The notes under the pieces are model-generated. The model saw only the letters and a program-made list of their open reading frames with translations. It did no database searches and had not been told where the DNA came from. A DNA stretch of 64,000 bases from Ciborinia camelliae (lineage: Eukaryota; Ascomycota; Leotiomycetes; Helotiales; Sclerotiniaceae), in NCBI GenBank assembly GCA_025890175.1, contig JANPYM010000003.1, positions 1 to 64,000 on the forward strand. Reading direction: 5' to 3'. Of this stretch, positions 30,539 through 42,694 are shown one piece after another (positions within the stretch are counted from its first letter, which is position 1; the number at the start of each line of letters is the position of its first letter). Made by a program: the position numbers and the translations under genes.

Positions 30539-31783
30539 GTTCAAGATGTGCCTGAATGATATTGAAATAGATTAGTTGAGTAAATCAGGCCAAGGTAAAT
30601 AAATGATTGCTATAATTATGCCCTTGAAGGAAATAAAGATTTGAAAGTTTTATTTTTATTTTCCAGAGGATGAATGTGGTAGTTGAAAAGGAATGGGGTT
30701 CAATCCGCTATTGAGTGATTAAATAGTATTTTGGACACTACGGCTGAGAGCCTATATTTAATAACAATACAGTCAACTCGCAATTTAGCCCCAACTGCCA
30801 CACTAAAGCTACCGTACTGAATGAAGTGTTTAAACACTAAGCTGAATAATGTTTATTTCTCCAGTATCATGTCATAAGGTACAAGTATTCTACCGATGTG
30901 AAAACATGCTGCAACAAAGCTAGTTTGTTTGTATCACAAAAGAGAGAGTATACAAATACAAATCTTTTATGTTTCTATTCGCTCTTTCTCCATCAGTTCA
31001 GGAAGGTAAATGCTGGTGAGCTTTCACCTCTCATTTTATGTTTTTCTTTCTGAATTCTTGGATTTATCCTAGGCAATCAAATTGTTCATTTATTACTTAT
31101 GAGATGGAGCTCACCTTGCTGATCCAAGACTTGAATTTTATTAAGGGAGTAATAATAAATAGAAACCTTATCCAATAGGCAAAAATTGTCAAAGGGGGTT
31201 CTTAGCAAATTCCTATTAATCAGATTGGTGAGCAGGTAGACTAGGCCAGTATAGAATGTGCACACTTCTCATTAACATGTGTACACTAACAACTGTAAGC
31301 CAATCTGGTGACTGCGAATATTATTTCTACTTCAATCATTCTTTACAAAGACTTACCACAAGAACCTGAGAAATGAATTGTATTTGACAGTAGTTTGGAT
31401 CTACCAAGACTTATAAGTAGTGATCCACTAGTTACTAACAGTCACAACAATCCTTTCCGAGTTTCTCAATGAATGGAGACATAGTGGTAATTTCTAAACT
31501 TCCTATTTTCTTTATTTTATAAAATCCAGAAAAATGCAAAAATACAATTTGATTTGCATGACATGCCTATTCATGCCCCCAATAATCCTAGCCCAAATGA
31601 AAAAGAACATCAATATCCCACGTCATAGATGTTTTCTCTACATCAAATAACGAGTTCATACCACTCTGCAAGGCATTACATTCATATGTAACCTTAAAGC
31701 AACCCTCCAATATTAGGTATTATTAAGTCAATCTAAATACCAATATAATGCCACCTGGTATCTTGACACTCTTAATACCTCCC
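30539..31783. other. Intergenic between BTB-2 and BTB-3
   Basis: AT-rich with no supported coding frame or RNA gene. Confidence 0.45.
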
Positions 31784-32879
31784 TTAATGCAAATTCACCC
31801 TGCATGTTTCTCCCAATTTGTGTATGTGGTAGAAGCACCTATTTTCAGTCCGACGATCCGCCCTTAGACGATGTGTTTCATAACCAACAATAGCTATGTT
31901 CGCAGTGCGCATCAATCCATCCACCAAGTCTTTGTGAAATTGAACTGGAGAGCCGACCTCTACAATACCGTGTAGCTTTTCATAGTGTTCTTCATTATTA
32001 ATGGCTAGGGAAATGATCATGTCTATAAACATCCTTCGGAGCGGTGATCCGGCTTTTGTCTTGGAGTACATTCGTGAAACCTGGTAAGACAGCGTACCGA
32101 GCATCTGCCTAACCTCTTTTTGGGGAACTCTGTCCTCGAAAGGGTCTCGCCAGCTTCTCCAGAGGCCATTATCGTTGTCATTTTCATCGTCATCGTTTTC
32201 ATCGTCCTCGTTTTCATCGTCATGGTTATTATCAACCTCTGGGGGCGGTGTCGGTGGATCAGCAGCGCCATTTCTTTCGGAATTCATTGCAAGGATATGA
32301 CGATCGTCCGCTTTTTCACAGGTAATGATATCGAACAAGGCATCTATTATGTCATTTCCGAAGTTAGGTGCACCCAGGAAGGCTGCCAGGAAATAACATT
32401 CCAGAAGCTGATCCCATAATACCCTGTAGTCATCAAACTCTTTGGTCGTTCTGGTCGTTCTGGTCCCGTCATGGACCATAATTGTGGAGAGTTGTCGTGC
32501 GGAAAAGATGTCGCCGGTTGTGTTCCACGCGAAAAATGTAGTCATGGCACCAACATTTTGTTCGGAGAGATCGATAATGGGACGTTGGTGATTTGCGTGA
32601 GGTAAGAATGAGTCAAACTCTGTTTTCACACGGAAGAATTCCGATTGCAGCCCCAAGACCTTTGCGGCAAAGTTAAGTAATATTTGGTCTTCACCGCTTC
32701 CTATAACGACTCCAACAGTGTCATTGTAGTCATCCCTGACATTGAATCAGTTAAGTTCTGACATACAGAGATATCATTTTCAAGTTTAATCGGAGAACTT
32801 ACAGTGAGAGCAGCACAGGCGTGTCCATAATGCCCTTCACCATTGCAGGAGATGCGGTGGGATAATGTAGATCCGACAT
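31784..32879 (-). CDS. BTB-3: BTB/POZ-like protein with C-terminal CHHC motif, 342 aa
   Basis: Exons 32879-32803 and 32735-31784 join in phase 2 as LLSL-DDYND, immediately before VGVVIGSGEDQILLNFAAKVLGLQSEFF. Array motifs follow: TTFFAWNTTG, WDQLLECYFLAAFLGAP..GNDIIDAL and SPLRRMFIDMIIS. The protein ends RCFYHIHKLGETC plus five residues. An acidic Asp/Glu/Asn insert (DDENEDDENDDDEND-like, about residues 195-212) sits between the helical part and the SPLRR segment. The acidic run comes from a GATGAAAAC-type DNA repeat. Neighbours on both sides are paralogues. Confidence 0.78.
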
Positions 32880-33557
32880 ATTCGCAAACTGATCGTCCAG
32901 TTTGATGGCTTGTTTATATAATATTTAGGAAAGTATTTGCTGATCAGAATAAATTTAGAATGAAGAGGAAAAGCGTTTCTGTTTGAGTGCAACACAGAAA
33001 GTTGAGTTTGACTTGGAAGAAAGCTACCATGGCTCAGCGCAATAAATAAAGATTAGGCCATGAGACTAATGCTGTACGGCTCCATTTTAAATAGTATCGA
33101 ATCTAGTGACCCCTTCAACGTATTGACCGAATTGATATATACAGTTGCCTTGAGATCCCTATATAATGGCTTCAGTTTTAATAGTGTGGTGAATTTTTTC
33201 TCACATTGACCCTAGGCTCCTTCATCATACTCGCTACCATTGATACAGTACCACTGATACGCCACAAATATAGTGCCATTAGCCGTGTCTTTACTACTGT
33301 TCCAAATATTGACTTAAATACAACAACAAGCATCGGCCTTAGCTTTACTGTCCGACTAATTGCCTCCATTACGTTAACTTCTCAACAACAATCTTTTCAA
33401 CCTCACGCAAGCTCCTCAACAGCGTTTTCTTAGCTGAGAAAATCAAAGTTCGACTAACAAAGATACTCACTTTCGCCTTCAAAAAATCACGGATATACCA
33501 TATATATCACCCACTACCTCAAATTATCTAAATACATCAAGAGACTTCCAATATAAA
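32880..33557. promoter_or_regulatory. Divergent intergenic region between BTB-3 and BTB-4
   Basis: BTB-3 is on the minus strand and BTB-4 on the plus strand, so this 678-bp gap must hold both promoters. No gene is supported inside it. Confidence 0.4.
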
Positions 33558-34357
33558 ATGGCTTCCAACATAAAATACGATTTGTAAGTCTCAGTGTAAG
33601 TTTAGAGGGAGCTCACCAAGCTAACATCTTACCTAGGGAGGACTTCAGCAAGATTGTAACAGTAGCCATCTCTTCCGGCGAGGATGAAAGAAAAGTTAGA
33701 GTTTCCGCAGCTCTTTTATCAGCGCAATCATTCTATTTCAAGAGTGCTTGTGCTGAATCATGGGTTGGAACCGACCAAATTCTCAATTTCCCAGACGAGA
33801 AGCCTGAGACTTTCGAAATATTCATGGCGTGGTTAAATGTAGGTGATATCAAGCATGCAAATAGCTTGCAAAAGATTGAACCCAATGATGATAACCAGAC
33901 ACGAGCACAAAAGCTCTCCAAACGTTGGTCTCAACTCATCAACTGTTATATCATGGCCGACTACATCCAAGCTCCAAAATATACCAACATTATCATGGAT
34001 GCTTTGATTGAAGCAGTGAAGGATTTCGATGTACTACATAGCTATGAGCAGTTCTCGCCCATGTGTAATTCGTGTGTGGAAACGATTAATCTCGTCTGGG
34101 ATAAAACTGTTGTTAAATCGCCCCTCAGAAAGTTGGTTCTGGACACCCTCGGCTCATCACGTTATCCTATATCGTCCATGACACACAATTACTTCTTCGA
34201 TATCACTTCTCCAGGTGGCCAGAATTTGACAGTACCACAAGAATTCATTTTAGAGTTCCTCCAGCTATCGCTATATCAGCTCGAAGAGCATGCTGAAGGC
34301 CGACGTCCGTGGATCCAAAGTGGGAATTTCTATCACGTCGAGGAAAAGCTTCCCTAG
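33558..34357 (+). CDS. BTB-4: inverted array member lacking the CHHC motif, 248 aa
   Basis: A 26-bp first exon (33558-33583, MASNIKYD) joins 33637-34357 in phase 2, giving YDL-EDFSKIVTVAIS. The BTB-like core is intact: VRVSAALLSAQSFYFKSAC, then FEIFMAWLNVGD, WSQLINCYIMADYIQAP..TNIIMDAL and SPLRKLVLDTLGSS. This is the only array gene on the plus strand. Its end reads NFYHVEEKLP and stops. The Cys, the second His and the final Cys found in the other five copies are missing, although Tyr-His survives. Similarity to BTB-6 (FKSAC against FKAAC, WLNVGDIK against WLNCGDIK) makes them the closest pair. Confidence 0.78.
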
Positions 34358-35175
34358 TCAGTGTCAAGGTGAACCTGGTATGTTTAATACCTCTATTTTT
34401 CAAGATTCCTATAATCACGCGACGAACATTGGAATGCTAATGTGTAGAATATTACAGTCTCCAGTCTAGGAATTCCATACAGCTTGCTATCTAGAACCTT
34501 CTCATTTTGGCATGAATGATGACGAGGCGTGTTTGGATACATAAAATTGTATTAATGGGAGAGACTGCAAGATTGAAAGGTTTTAAGTCCGCCTTTATTG
34601 CACTTTTTAGGGGTACCAACATAGCATGGCTAGAGAAAACTGTGCTGTGGGCTAGATGCATTCAATACATTTTTCATTTACGATTAAGGAACCTTTTGAG
34701 AAGCAGACTTTGCTGTGAAGAAATTGTGACGCATTTAGAGTAGTAAGCAAAATTGATTATTAATGGCACATTAGCAAGAATCAACATAGTGTCACTCAGA
34801 TGATAAATATGCGTGCTTAAAATTAATGATATTACTGTTAATGCGAAGTTCCTAGGGATCAACTTCGGCTTAAATGACTCCGGGTGTTATATAATGTAGC
34901 AAATACTTCAATGAAAAGCTTCACTGCCTGATGTTGCTTAACTTTCTGATCCAGTTGATACACACTCACGATCTGTTTCCCTCTTCATGGGTAACATCAA
35001 GCTTCAAACTTATAGAATGAAATCTACATTGATTCAAAATGTACGGGGAGAGGATAACTTATAGAAAACAAATTGATATGACTTCCGGAAGTAGAATAAT
35101 AGGTGTATATTAAGATTCCTCATGATCCATCAACCCGACAAATACAATCATCCCCACCTATTCCTCCTAATCATT
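34358..35175. other. Intergenic between BTB-4 and BTB-5
   Basis: Convergent 3' ends flank this gap. No gene supported. Confidence 0.4.
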
Positions 35176-36114
35176 TTACCTCTGACAAAATTCGCCATCC
35201 TTGTGCACATGATAGTCACAATAGGACCCAGCCGATGTCGTGAGTTGATCACCATACCCGAACTCACGTTCTATGGCCTTCACAAGAAAATCAAGCAAAT
35301 CCTTTGTGAACTCGAATGGAACGGCAGCTTCTTTAGCCTCAAGGTCCTCGTTAAGTATTGCATCCAACTTCTTGTGAATGTTCCGACTCTTCTTCCATGA
35401 GACAATCTGATGTACCATCATGTTTCTAAGTAGACAATTGGATGTTGTTTTGGCATAAAGTCGATTTATTTGGTGGTTTTTCCCGCCAAGAATTCGGCGC
35501 ATCTCAACACTTGGCTGTGTCGAATTATCCTGATTTTCTCTGGAGGCTTCTGATTCTCGTTGAAGCTGAAGCTCTTTCCAAATATGTTGCTCGTCGTCCT
35601 GTGCCTTTATCATCGCATCGATAATAGTATTTCCAAAGTTCGGAGCTTCCAGGTACTCGGATAAGAAGTAGCATTCGAGTAATTGATCCCATAGAACTTC
35701 ATATTGCTCGAGCTTCTCAGCTGGAGGGTCGTTTGTGTTGATTCTTGGGATTTGTTTCGCCATTTGGATGTTCCGTGTAGTGATCCAGGCTAAGAAGATA
35801 TTAAATGCGATAACATCCTGATCCAGAAGGTTCACCTTGAGATTCGATCTCTTCTCCAGAGGCCAGATAGGAATACACACAATTCTGAAGTAATTCGACT
35901 CGAGACTCAATATCTTGGCCGGTCTGATCACTTGAACTTTTTCTTTACCTGTCCCGACGATGACTTGGACATGGTTGCTGTAGTCCTCCCTGGCACAGTA
36001 TTAGCAAGATCCTTTACCTCCTTAAGATACCCCTTACAATGACAAATGGAGATCTTGTTGCGAGAATTCTTTTGCCAGTGTTGGTGTCATAGTTACGAGA
36101 TGTAAATCTGACAT
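35176..36114 (-). CDS. BTB-5: BTB/POZ-like protein with C-terminal CHHC motif, 296 aa
   Basis: Exons 36114-36038 and 35989-35176 join in phase 2 as LHLSL-EDYSNHVQVIVGTG. Both the first-exon length (77 bp) and the MSDLH start match BTB-3, marking the two as sister copies. The BTB-like region is followed by FNIFLAWITTRN, WDQLLECYFLSEYLEAP..GNTIIDAM, a CLLRNMMVHQIVS version of the SPLRR segment, and a terminal YCDYHVHKDGEFCQR. Nothing outside the array pattern is recognised. Confidence 0.78.
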
Positions 36115-37138
36115 TTTGTCGTTATATTCTGATCAAGCTGGTGTGAAAGGTTCCTTGGTAAGGAAATTCAAGGTCAAAATTGAGTTCAATCGTTCCTCTG
36201 TACTTCTTAGTGTCTTGAGTCTTCGGTGAAAGATGATCTTAGGAAAGCTGGCTCAAGGTACCGGCGTTTAAATAATGATATAATGACGCTAGAGACTTAC
36301 GGCATCCTCTTAGATAAGAAGCAGCCCTATGATTTTAAACTTGTACTATCGGCTGTACAGAGCCAACATGGTAGGCTCAGATTATGATATGTTCTTCTTC
36401 ATGCCATGATCTGAGACCACTCAAGGATTATAATCTTCGAGTTAACTGAAAATTGTGTGATTTCCTATTTAATATACGTTTCTAGGACGAATGATCGTGA
36501 TATATATATAGTCAGCGGATAGGGAAAAGGCATGGGATATCGACCAATATCGAAATTCGATATATTGGGGGAAAAAAGATTGTGTGTATTTAATTGACGA
36601 AAGGTTAGGCTGATAGATATGAATTGACTGTACCGTTCGAATTGTCTATTATTTTATATTTCTAGACCGGGTGAAATGTTAGATAAGGGTGGTTTGACGT
36701 ACGTAAAGTTGATTCTTGTTGAAGCTCTCTGGATGTTTAAACCAATTGTTGTTATAAATTTAATATACAATTATTAGTATGCAAGGAATTAGAATATTAA
36801 AGTAGAGTTAATAATTTTATGTATTGCCATTTTTCTGTGTAATGTAGCTCCATGCCCCTGTATGAATTCTCAACCATTGAAACATCCCTTACATGACACC
36901 AGGAGTATCTTGGGAGACTTTCCGGGACGTAGCAAGGTCACTGAAGGCGAAACTATTGATATTCATAACTATTTCTCAACCCACGTGCCTACTGCAACGT
37001 TACACAATGCCTACATCGAGCAAATGATTGTCGATGAACTGCCCCCATAAGTCAGTCAGCACATTCTTAGTGTTAAAAACACTTCTTTCGATTCGAGTGT
37101 ATTGAGAGACATAAAACTTACTAGGCTAGGTCTTCCTA
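36115..37138. other. Intergenic between BTB-5 and BTB-6
   Basis: A 62-codon ATG frame at 36862-37050 has no recognisable features and is not called. Nothing else seen. Confidence 0.4.
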
Positions 37139-37972
37139 TCACTTGGTACAGCTTTCTCCATCCTCGTGGATATGATAGTAGCATTCTTTCCAAAAATCAC
37201 AACGACGAATTGAGTTTCCCGTTTTCAAATAGAAGCCCTGGTGCTTAACAAAATCCAAAATGAACTCTACTGGTACCAGAAGCTCCGATTTGACGGATCC
37301 ATCAATTTTTCCGAAGTTCTTTGATATCTTTTCTGCGTCGGCATGACGAGAGCTTGCCAAGTAATCCATAAATAGTCTGCGTATTGGAGAGTTTACCGGT
37401 GTGTTGCTCCAAACGTCCTTAATGGTATCAATACCTGTATTGCAAAGAGGGGATATAGATTCGCTCTGCTCCTCTTTCTCGAATTGTTTCAGACAAGCTA
37501 GCATAACACCAATGACCGCGTTTGCGAATCGAGGTGCGATGAGAAATTCTGCGAGGATATAACTCTGGCAGAGGTTGGACCATTGTATGGCGTGATCTTC
37601 AAGTCGCTTTGATGGGACGTCTCTGGGGTTGACCTCGTTCCAAGATTTTGCTTTTTTTATGTCGCCGCAGTTCAACCAGGCCATGAAGATTTCGAAAGGC
37701 TCTTTCTTGACATGTTTGAGATCTATTTGGTTTTCACGGCCAGTTTTCCAGTCGACTTTGCACGCAGCTTTGAAGAATCCAGACTGTGTGGACAATAGAC
37801 CGACTGGGGCTAGAACGCTGGTTTGGCGGAGATATTTGTCTGGAGGCCCAACAAGGATTGTGATCATATTACTGTAGTCATGACTTTATGTTCGTCAGCT
37901 CAAGATAAAGTATGGATTTGGAGAAATTGAAGTTGTAACCTACAAATCATAGTATTTGAGTTCAGGTGCCAT
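37139..37972 (-). CDS. BTB-6: BTB/POZ-like protein with C-terminal CHHC motif, 257 aa
   Basis: A 29-bp first exon (37972-37944, MAPELKYYD) joins 37883-37139 in phase 2 as YYDF-HDYSNMITILVGPP. The core reads TSVLAPVGLLSTQSGFFKAAC, FEIFMAWLNCGDIK, WSNLCQSYILAEFLIAP..ANAVIGVM and SPIRRLFMDYLASS. The end is ECYYHIHEDGESCTK. It is the shortest minus-strand member and the best example of the minimal layout: short exon, BTB-like core, helical middle, CHHC end. Confidence 0.78.
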
Positions 37973-39234
37973 GATTCTGCTCTTTCTATCGCGGAGAAAA
38001 TTATCTGAAATTGGTTTTGGAAGGGGAGAGTCTGATGGTCTTTGGGAAAATAAGGAGTAATGCAAGCTGGGCGAGATGGAGTTTCTACGAGATGTTTTGT
38101 TGCGGGTTTGAAAGTTGAATAGAATCGTGAATAAAAAGAAGTAGCTGACTGTACAGTCTCTGGGCATTTACTGTAGGATGACCCAAAATACGGTAATGTG
38201 ACACTTCCCAGGCTATTAGACCCAGTGAAAACTTATCAATGGTAGGGGTAATATTCTTTTGACTCGATACAGTTGGTATGCAGTGGTTTAAACAAAATGT
38301 AAAACTGGAAGGGTCTTGACAAAACCCGGCGCAAATTTGCCATTTCGTTCCATAATGTTCTTCTGTCTGATGAAGTGATCAATATATAAGTCCGTACTCC
38401 ACGACTTGTCGATTATGAGGATTTCATATATAAGAGTTACTATCTTTTTACAGCATCTAGCCAGAGAATTGTGTCCAACTAATTCTTCGCCCTTCAAGAT
38501 ACTAATCAACTTTATATAGGGTGTTCAAATTCTTCCAGAACAGCTGACTAGATATGAGTTTCAATGTTTGGATGCCGTAAATGTTTGAATCCTGTTCAAA
38601 TTTCTCACTGGCATATGAATTAAATGTTTTGAACGGATTGAGGGTTGATCAATATCTACAAGGATTTAAATATTGAAATCCTTCGATTTTATAATTGAAT
38701 TCAAGAACGAAGAAGTCTCTCGATGTTAGAATACAGTCTGGACTATTGGGGACCCGACTTTGTAGAATAATGGGTTCCTGTACTTACTGTACCTTCCGAA
38801 CTTACCGTACTTACCGTACTTACCGTACTTGGGTCAGATCTCTGGCACTCACACTTGAGGCTCTCAGGTGACCTTCACACTAAATAAAACCGGTAAAACC
38901 GGTAAAAATGACGTAAAGATGAAAATTAATTATATCTATTAGAGCTAGAGTTGGAAGCAAACTTGATTTTGAGTCATTTGAAAATTAAGGTTTCAAATCG
39001 TTTTGATTGATTGGTCACTACTTCAAGAACGGTCGAGTAGCTCCCCCCTAGCCGAGTAGCTCCCCCATATGTTAACCGAGGCTTGAAATTGATCGGCAAT
39101 CCAATTTTTATAAAACGAAGCCGTACCTTCCTGGTGATCATATTTCTACAATTACCATCTACCGATAATATCTTCCACCACTTCAGCACATTTACAATTT
39201 GGATTTCGTCTTCATTTTGTAACAATCTTATAAG
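37973..39234. other. Intergenic right of the BTB array
   Basis: Contains a CTTACCGTA tandem run at about 38800-38830 and an ACCGGTAAA repeat near 38889-38905. No gene supported. Confidence 0.45.
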
Positions 39235-39899
39235 ATGTTGCGAATGGTACATCAAACTCGGCATGGTGCCCATGCTTTCGCCTTCAACAAAATAGGTGCT
39301 TCCACTCGCTCTGTTCACAATGTAAACCTACTCTGTCTCCATAACCAATTACATCAACCCGCTCCAGAGATGCTTCGATTGCACGGTCTTCGACTCCATA
39401 CGGCTACCATCCCGGCTGAAGGTACTGGTAAAGTTCAAAAAAAGGTCGATGTCGCATTTTACAAGGCCACATTACAAAATATCAAGCTTGTTCACTTGCA
39501 CGATTCCCTCCACCAGCCGATAGCCGAGACGTTGCCACTTAGAGGATTGTGTCTTCATGACCGCGATAGATTCCTTCAAACGATGAGCGATCTAAATCTT
39601 AACGAAATTTCCAAAATAGTTAGTACCCCCAATATTCTTGATTTATTAGTCGCAAGAGAGCTCTTACTCACATAAAACAGGTCGCTGAGCAAACAAAAGT
39701 TGTGCCATCGAGAATCCCCGTCGCCATAACCAAGGTCTCCGTTCGAAGCGCAACTCCGACTTATCCTGTCTCTTTGAGGGGGTACATGGTTGCACTTAGC
39801 GAGGCTTTGGCATCTTTCATGTGGTTCCATAATGGTCATCGCAATGAACATCCAAAGTTATCCCGAGATTTCGAAAGAGACCAGAAGGAGAGAAAGTAG
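39235..39899 (+). CDS. Hypothetical protein, possible mitochondrial import signal, 200 aa
   Basis: Exons 39235-39618 and 39681-39899 give one frame across a 62-bp intron (GTTAGT..CAG, CTCAC near its 3' end). The N-terminus, MLRMVHQTRHGAHAFAFNK, is basic and free of acidic residues, resembling a matrix-targeting sequence. An internal duplication is visible: LLCLHNQLHQPAPEMLRLHG and LVHLHDSLHQPIAETLPLRG. The C-terminal part has a short hydrophobic stretch (GYMVALSEALASFMWFHN) followed by a strongly charged tail. I do not recognise a family. Confidence 0.55.
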
Positions 39900-40844
39900 C
39901 CTAGTCCTTTGAGCTTGCGCTCAATCGAGGTAAGAAATCTTTCATTTACCCTTCGTTATTTCCAAGTTGCTGACTTGATCAAGTCACAGCCGATCTCAAT
40001 AGTCAGGCTAATATTCTTTTTCTACAGATATGATCGGGGTTTCGTCTATAGCATTGGGTCTTCTTGAGTTTAGCAGGATACATGACGTAGGGATGGACAG
40101 GAAACACGTTAAACCAAATGGCTATATTTTGCGAAAGTTACCAATTATTGGAATATCTTTGGTAATTCCAGACTGGTTATCACTGTAGATAAAGCAATAG
40201 TTTAAATGTATTCCGTGCATGGAGAATCTTCTTTATCATCCAATATTTAACTGCTATTTCTCTTCTTCGACAACATTAATACGTACAACATATTACAGCC
40301 TTTTTCTCAATTGGGGCTCAACACCAATCTATGTACCTATTTACAAATTACATGAACTTAAGGTCGAGGTATTTTGAAGATAGATGGTGGTAGTTGTATT
40401 CATCAATATCCATGCCTAGATTAAAGTCCCATAAATTTCCCCAGAAATATTAACCTTATCATAGCAACCCACTCACCCACCCACTCACCCACACAACTCA
40501 GTCCAGGCCCTGATTTGATTCATGATACACCAATTCCGATGTCCCTCATCCAAAGGAGTCCGTAATACTAGAAATGCCATGTCCAAAATTGGTGCCGACA
40601 AGAAAATTTCCACCAAGCACATTTCCACCATTCTGGTGACAGTTTAGAAAGGGCTTTGATATATCCAAAAGTTGAGTTGTATCTTTTTGGATCCTCAAAA
40701 ATGAGAATTTTAATGCTTCAAGAACCCGAGCAATACCGGAGTTTCAGAGAAAGTGGCGATAATCCGCTAGTATTCACTAATTTTGAGACTAGAACCGAAT
40801 GTTTCGTAAGTTGCCATCCTCAAAAACTATGTTGATCATGTGAC
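39900..40844. other. Intergenic
   Basis: No coding frame or RNA gene supported. A CACTCACCCAC repeat is present near 40470-40495. Confidence 0.4.
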
Positions 40845-41255
40845 TTACCACCAGGTAGTCACTCCGACCACAATGGCGAGAATGTAGATCAGAGATAAAA
40901 ATTGATCCATCATCTTCGCCAACACAGAAACATCTTCCGATGTCAATACCACTCCACCAGTCAGTGCCTCGATGCATTCTTCGTCTTTTGTCTTCAACAG
41001 AGCTTCGAGTTTGGAAACTTTGTATCGATGGAATGCGAATATGAAGAAAGCCACGAGGGCTGCGATCAAGGAGAGAAGCCTAAGGAAATGGATCTCGTTG
41101 TCTTTTCGCTGCATCGCTTTTTTGTCGGGAAAATAGAAAGAGGTGCGATCATTCTCGTTGCTCTGATGGTGCCTCTCGTTCATTGAATCGTCATTGGTAT
41201 TGTTTTTGTTATTGAGGGTAGCAGAATTTCCTTTGCGGAGTTTGGTGCCCGCCAT
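40845..41255 (-). CDS. Small single-pass membrane protein, 136 aa
   Basis: This ATG frame starts MAGTKLRKGNSATLNN. The N-terminal half is polar (Asn, Asp, Lys). A hydrophobic helix follows at about residues 79-96 (LRLLSLIAALVAFFIFAF), then a charged helical stretch and a second hydrophobic end (FLSLIYILAIVVGVTTWW). The stop overlaps a GGTAAGT donor-like sequence, so a short additional exon cannot be excluded. No family recognised. Confidence 0.5.
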   Translation of the reverse strand: MAGTKLRKGNSATLNNKNNTNDDSMNERHHQSNENDRTSFYFPDKKAMQRKDNEIHFLRLLSLIAALVAFFIFAFHRYKVSKLEALLKTKDEECIEALTGGVVLTSEDVSVLAKMMDQFLSLIYILAIVVGVTTWW

Positions 41256-41734
41256 TTTTCATCATTTAGATAAAGTTAGTGAATCTGAAATGTAGAGCTT
41301 CAGTGTAAGCAAAGCTAATTCATCTCGATACGGCAGTGTCTACAAAGTGGTCCGTGCAGTTGGTTCCCTAGACAAGTCGCTTGTTTACTCGAAGCGCTTT
41401 CTAGTTTTCGATATAGAAATTGCAATACGGTCATGACGGGATGCTATAAGGGTTCAAAGTGAGTACAGCCCATTACAGATCTAAACATTGGATTTTTACC
41501 TACCTACCTACATACACATAACTGTAACTTTCCCACGAATCAATGTGGCGGCTACTTGACATCATAAATCCTCTCTCACATACTGATCATTTCATCATAT
41601 CGTGAGTAAACGCAACTCCGATCTTCTCTCCCTCATGACCATTATTAATCCATTTTTCAATCATATTATTATCTTTTAAGTTGAGAGGCTATCCAATCAG
41701 AAGTTCTCGGTCCCAAGGAAAGGATAACTGCGAC
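41256..41734. promoter_or_regulatory. Divergent intergenic region
   Basis: The genes on either side point away from this gap, so it should hold both promoters. CTACCTAC repeats occur near 41500. Nothing further seen. Confidence 0.35.
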
Positions 41735-42694
41735 ATGGCTTCCGATGTTTGCAAGGGCATGGAAGTATTCGAGGCAACGGTACGTAAGAACATTTAGAAA
41801 CCACTTCATTGGTATATACTTTTAGGCATTCTACTGACGCCTTTGCAGAGTTTTAGAACAATGACCCGGGCTGAAGCGATCGATACCATACTAAGGCGCG
41901 CAAAGTCTCTTGAGAGATTTCTAGTACACAAAAACCCGGCATCTTCGGTAGAAAGTACAATAAATGGTATCGAAAACGAACCAGATGAACCAGAGGCAGC
42001 GTTGAGGGCTGAGTGTGAAAGACATCGTCCCAGAGGTATATCTGAGTCCGAATACGATTTGGAAACACTAGTCCTTAGGCACCGCCTGATCATCGCTCTG
42101 GTCAACAAGGAGTTGAATAATCTTTTCCGCTATACTTTGGATATGAGGTTACGGATTTTGCACGAGCATCATCTAGAATTTCAAGTGGATATAAAGACTG
42201 CTGAGGAGTATTTGTTACTCTTGAGGGAATTGAATGTCGCAGATGACAAATACTTGTCACAAAAGATCAGGTAAGTCCAACACCGTGTTCCGAAAAACAT
42301 AGGCTAACTTATACTGCCAATTTAGGATTGCTTCGGAACTAATGGCCGAGTCTTCTACAATGCGCAACAATATAGAGGCTCGCATTCAAGAGGTGGACGA
42401 CTTCCTCTCGGAGACTAGTGACAACCTTGATTTGAGGATAAGAAAGCATATGATGAGCAATCTAGGAGTAAGACATGGAGTTTATGGAAGCACACTAGTG
42501 AGTCGGGACATTATATATTCTCCCCTCTGGCGCAGGCCATTTACCAAAGCCTCTACTGACTTTGTATTTTACTGCAGACTCTCAGAGATCATGAAAAGTT
42601 CCCGCAGTGGAAACACCGTGAGCTCCTTGATATTCAATCATTGGAGGAGCAAAGCAGAGAGTGGAAGGTTGTCTCGAGGAAGTCAGGCCCGTAG
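41735..42694 (+). CDS. Helical hypothetical protein, 251 aa, four exons
   Basis: Exons 41735-41779, 41849-42270, 42326-42497 and 42578-42694 close in one frame through GT..AG introns, ending RKSGP. The protein is almost entirely charged helix with heptad-like spacing (for example MRLRILHEHHLEFQVDIKTA, LDLRIRKHMM and LLDIQSLEEQSREW). No catalytic motif or membrane segment is visible. With the genes at 43829 and 46232 it forms a run of three small helical proteins on the same strand; whether they are related is unclear. Function unknown. Confidence 0.6.

Noticed and set aside
36862..37050. 62-codon ATG frame between BTB-5 and BTB-6
   Set aside because: No BTB-array motifs, no introns that extend it, and no recognisable domain.
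40789..40977. Second exon of the small membrane protein at 40845
   Set aside because: Splicing at the GGTAAGT overlapping the stop leads to an immediate stop after the nearest acceptor, so the single-exon model was kept.
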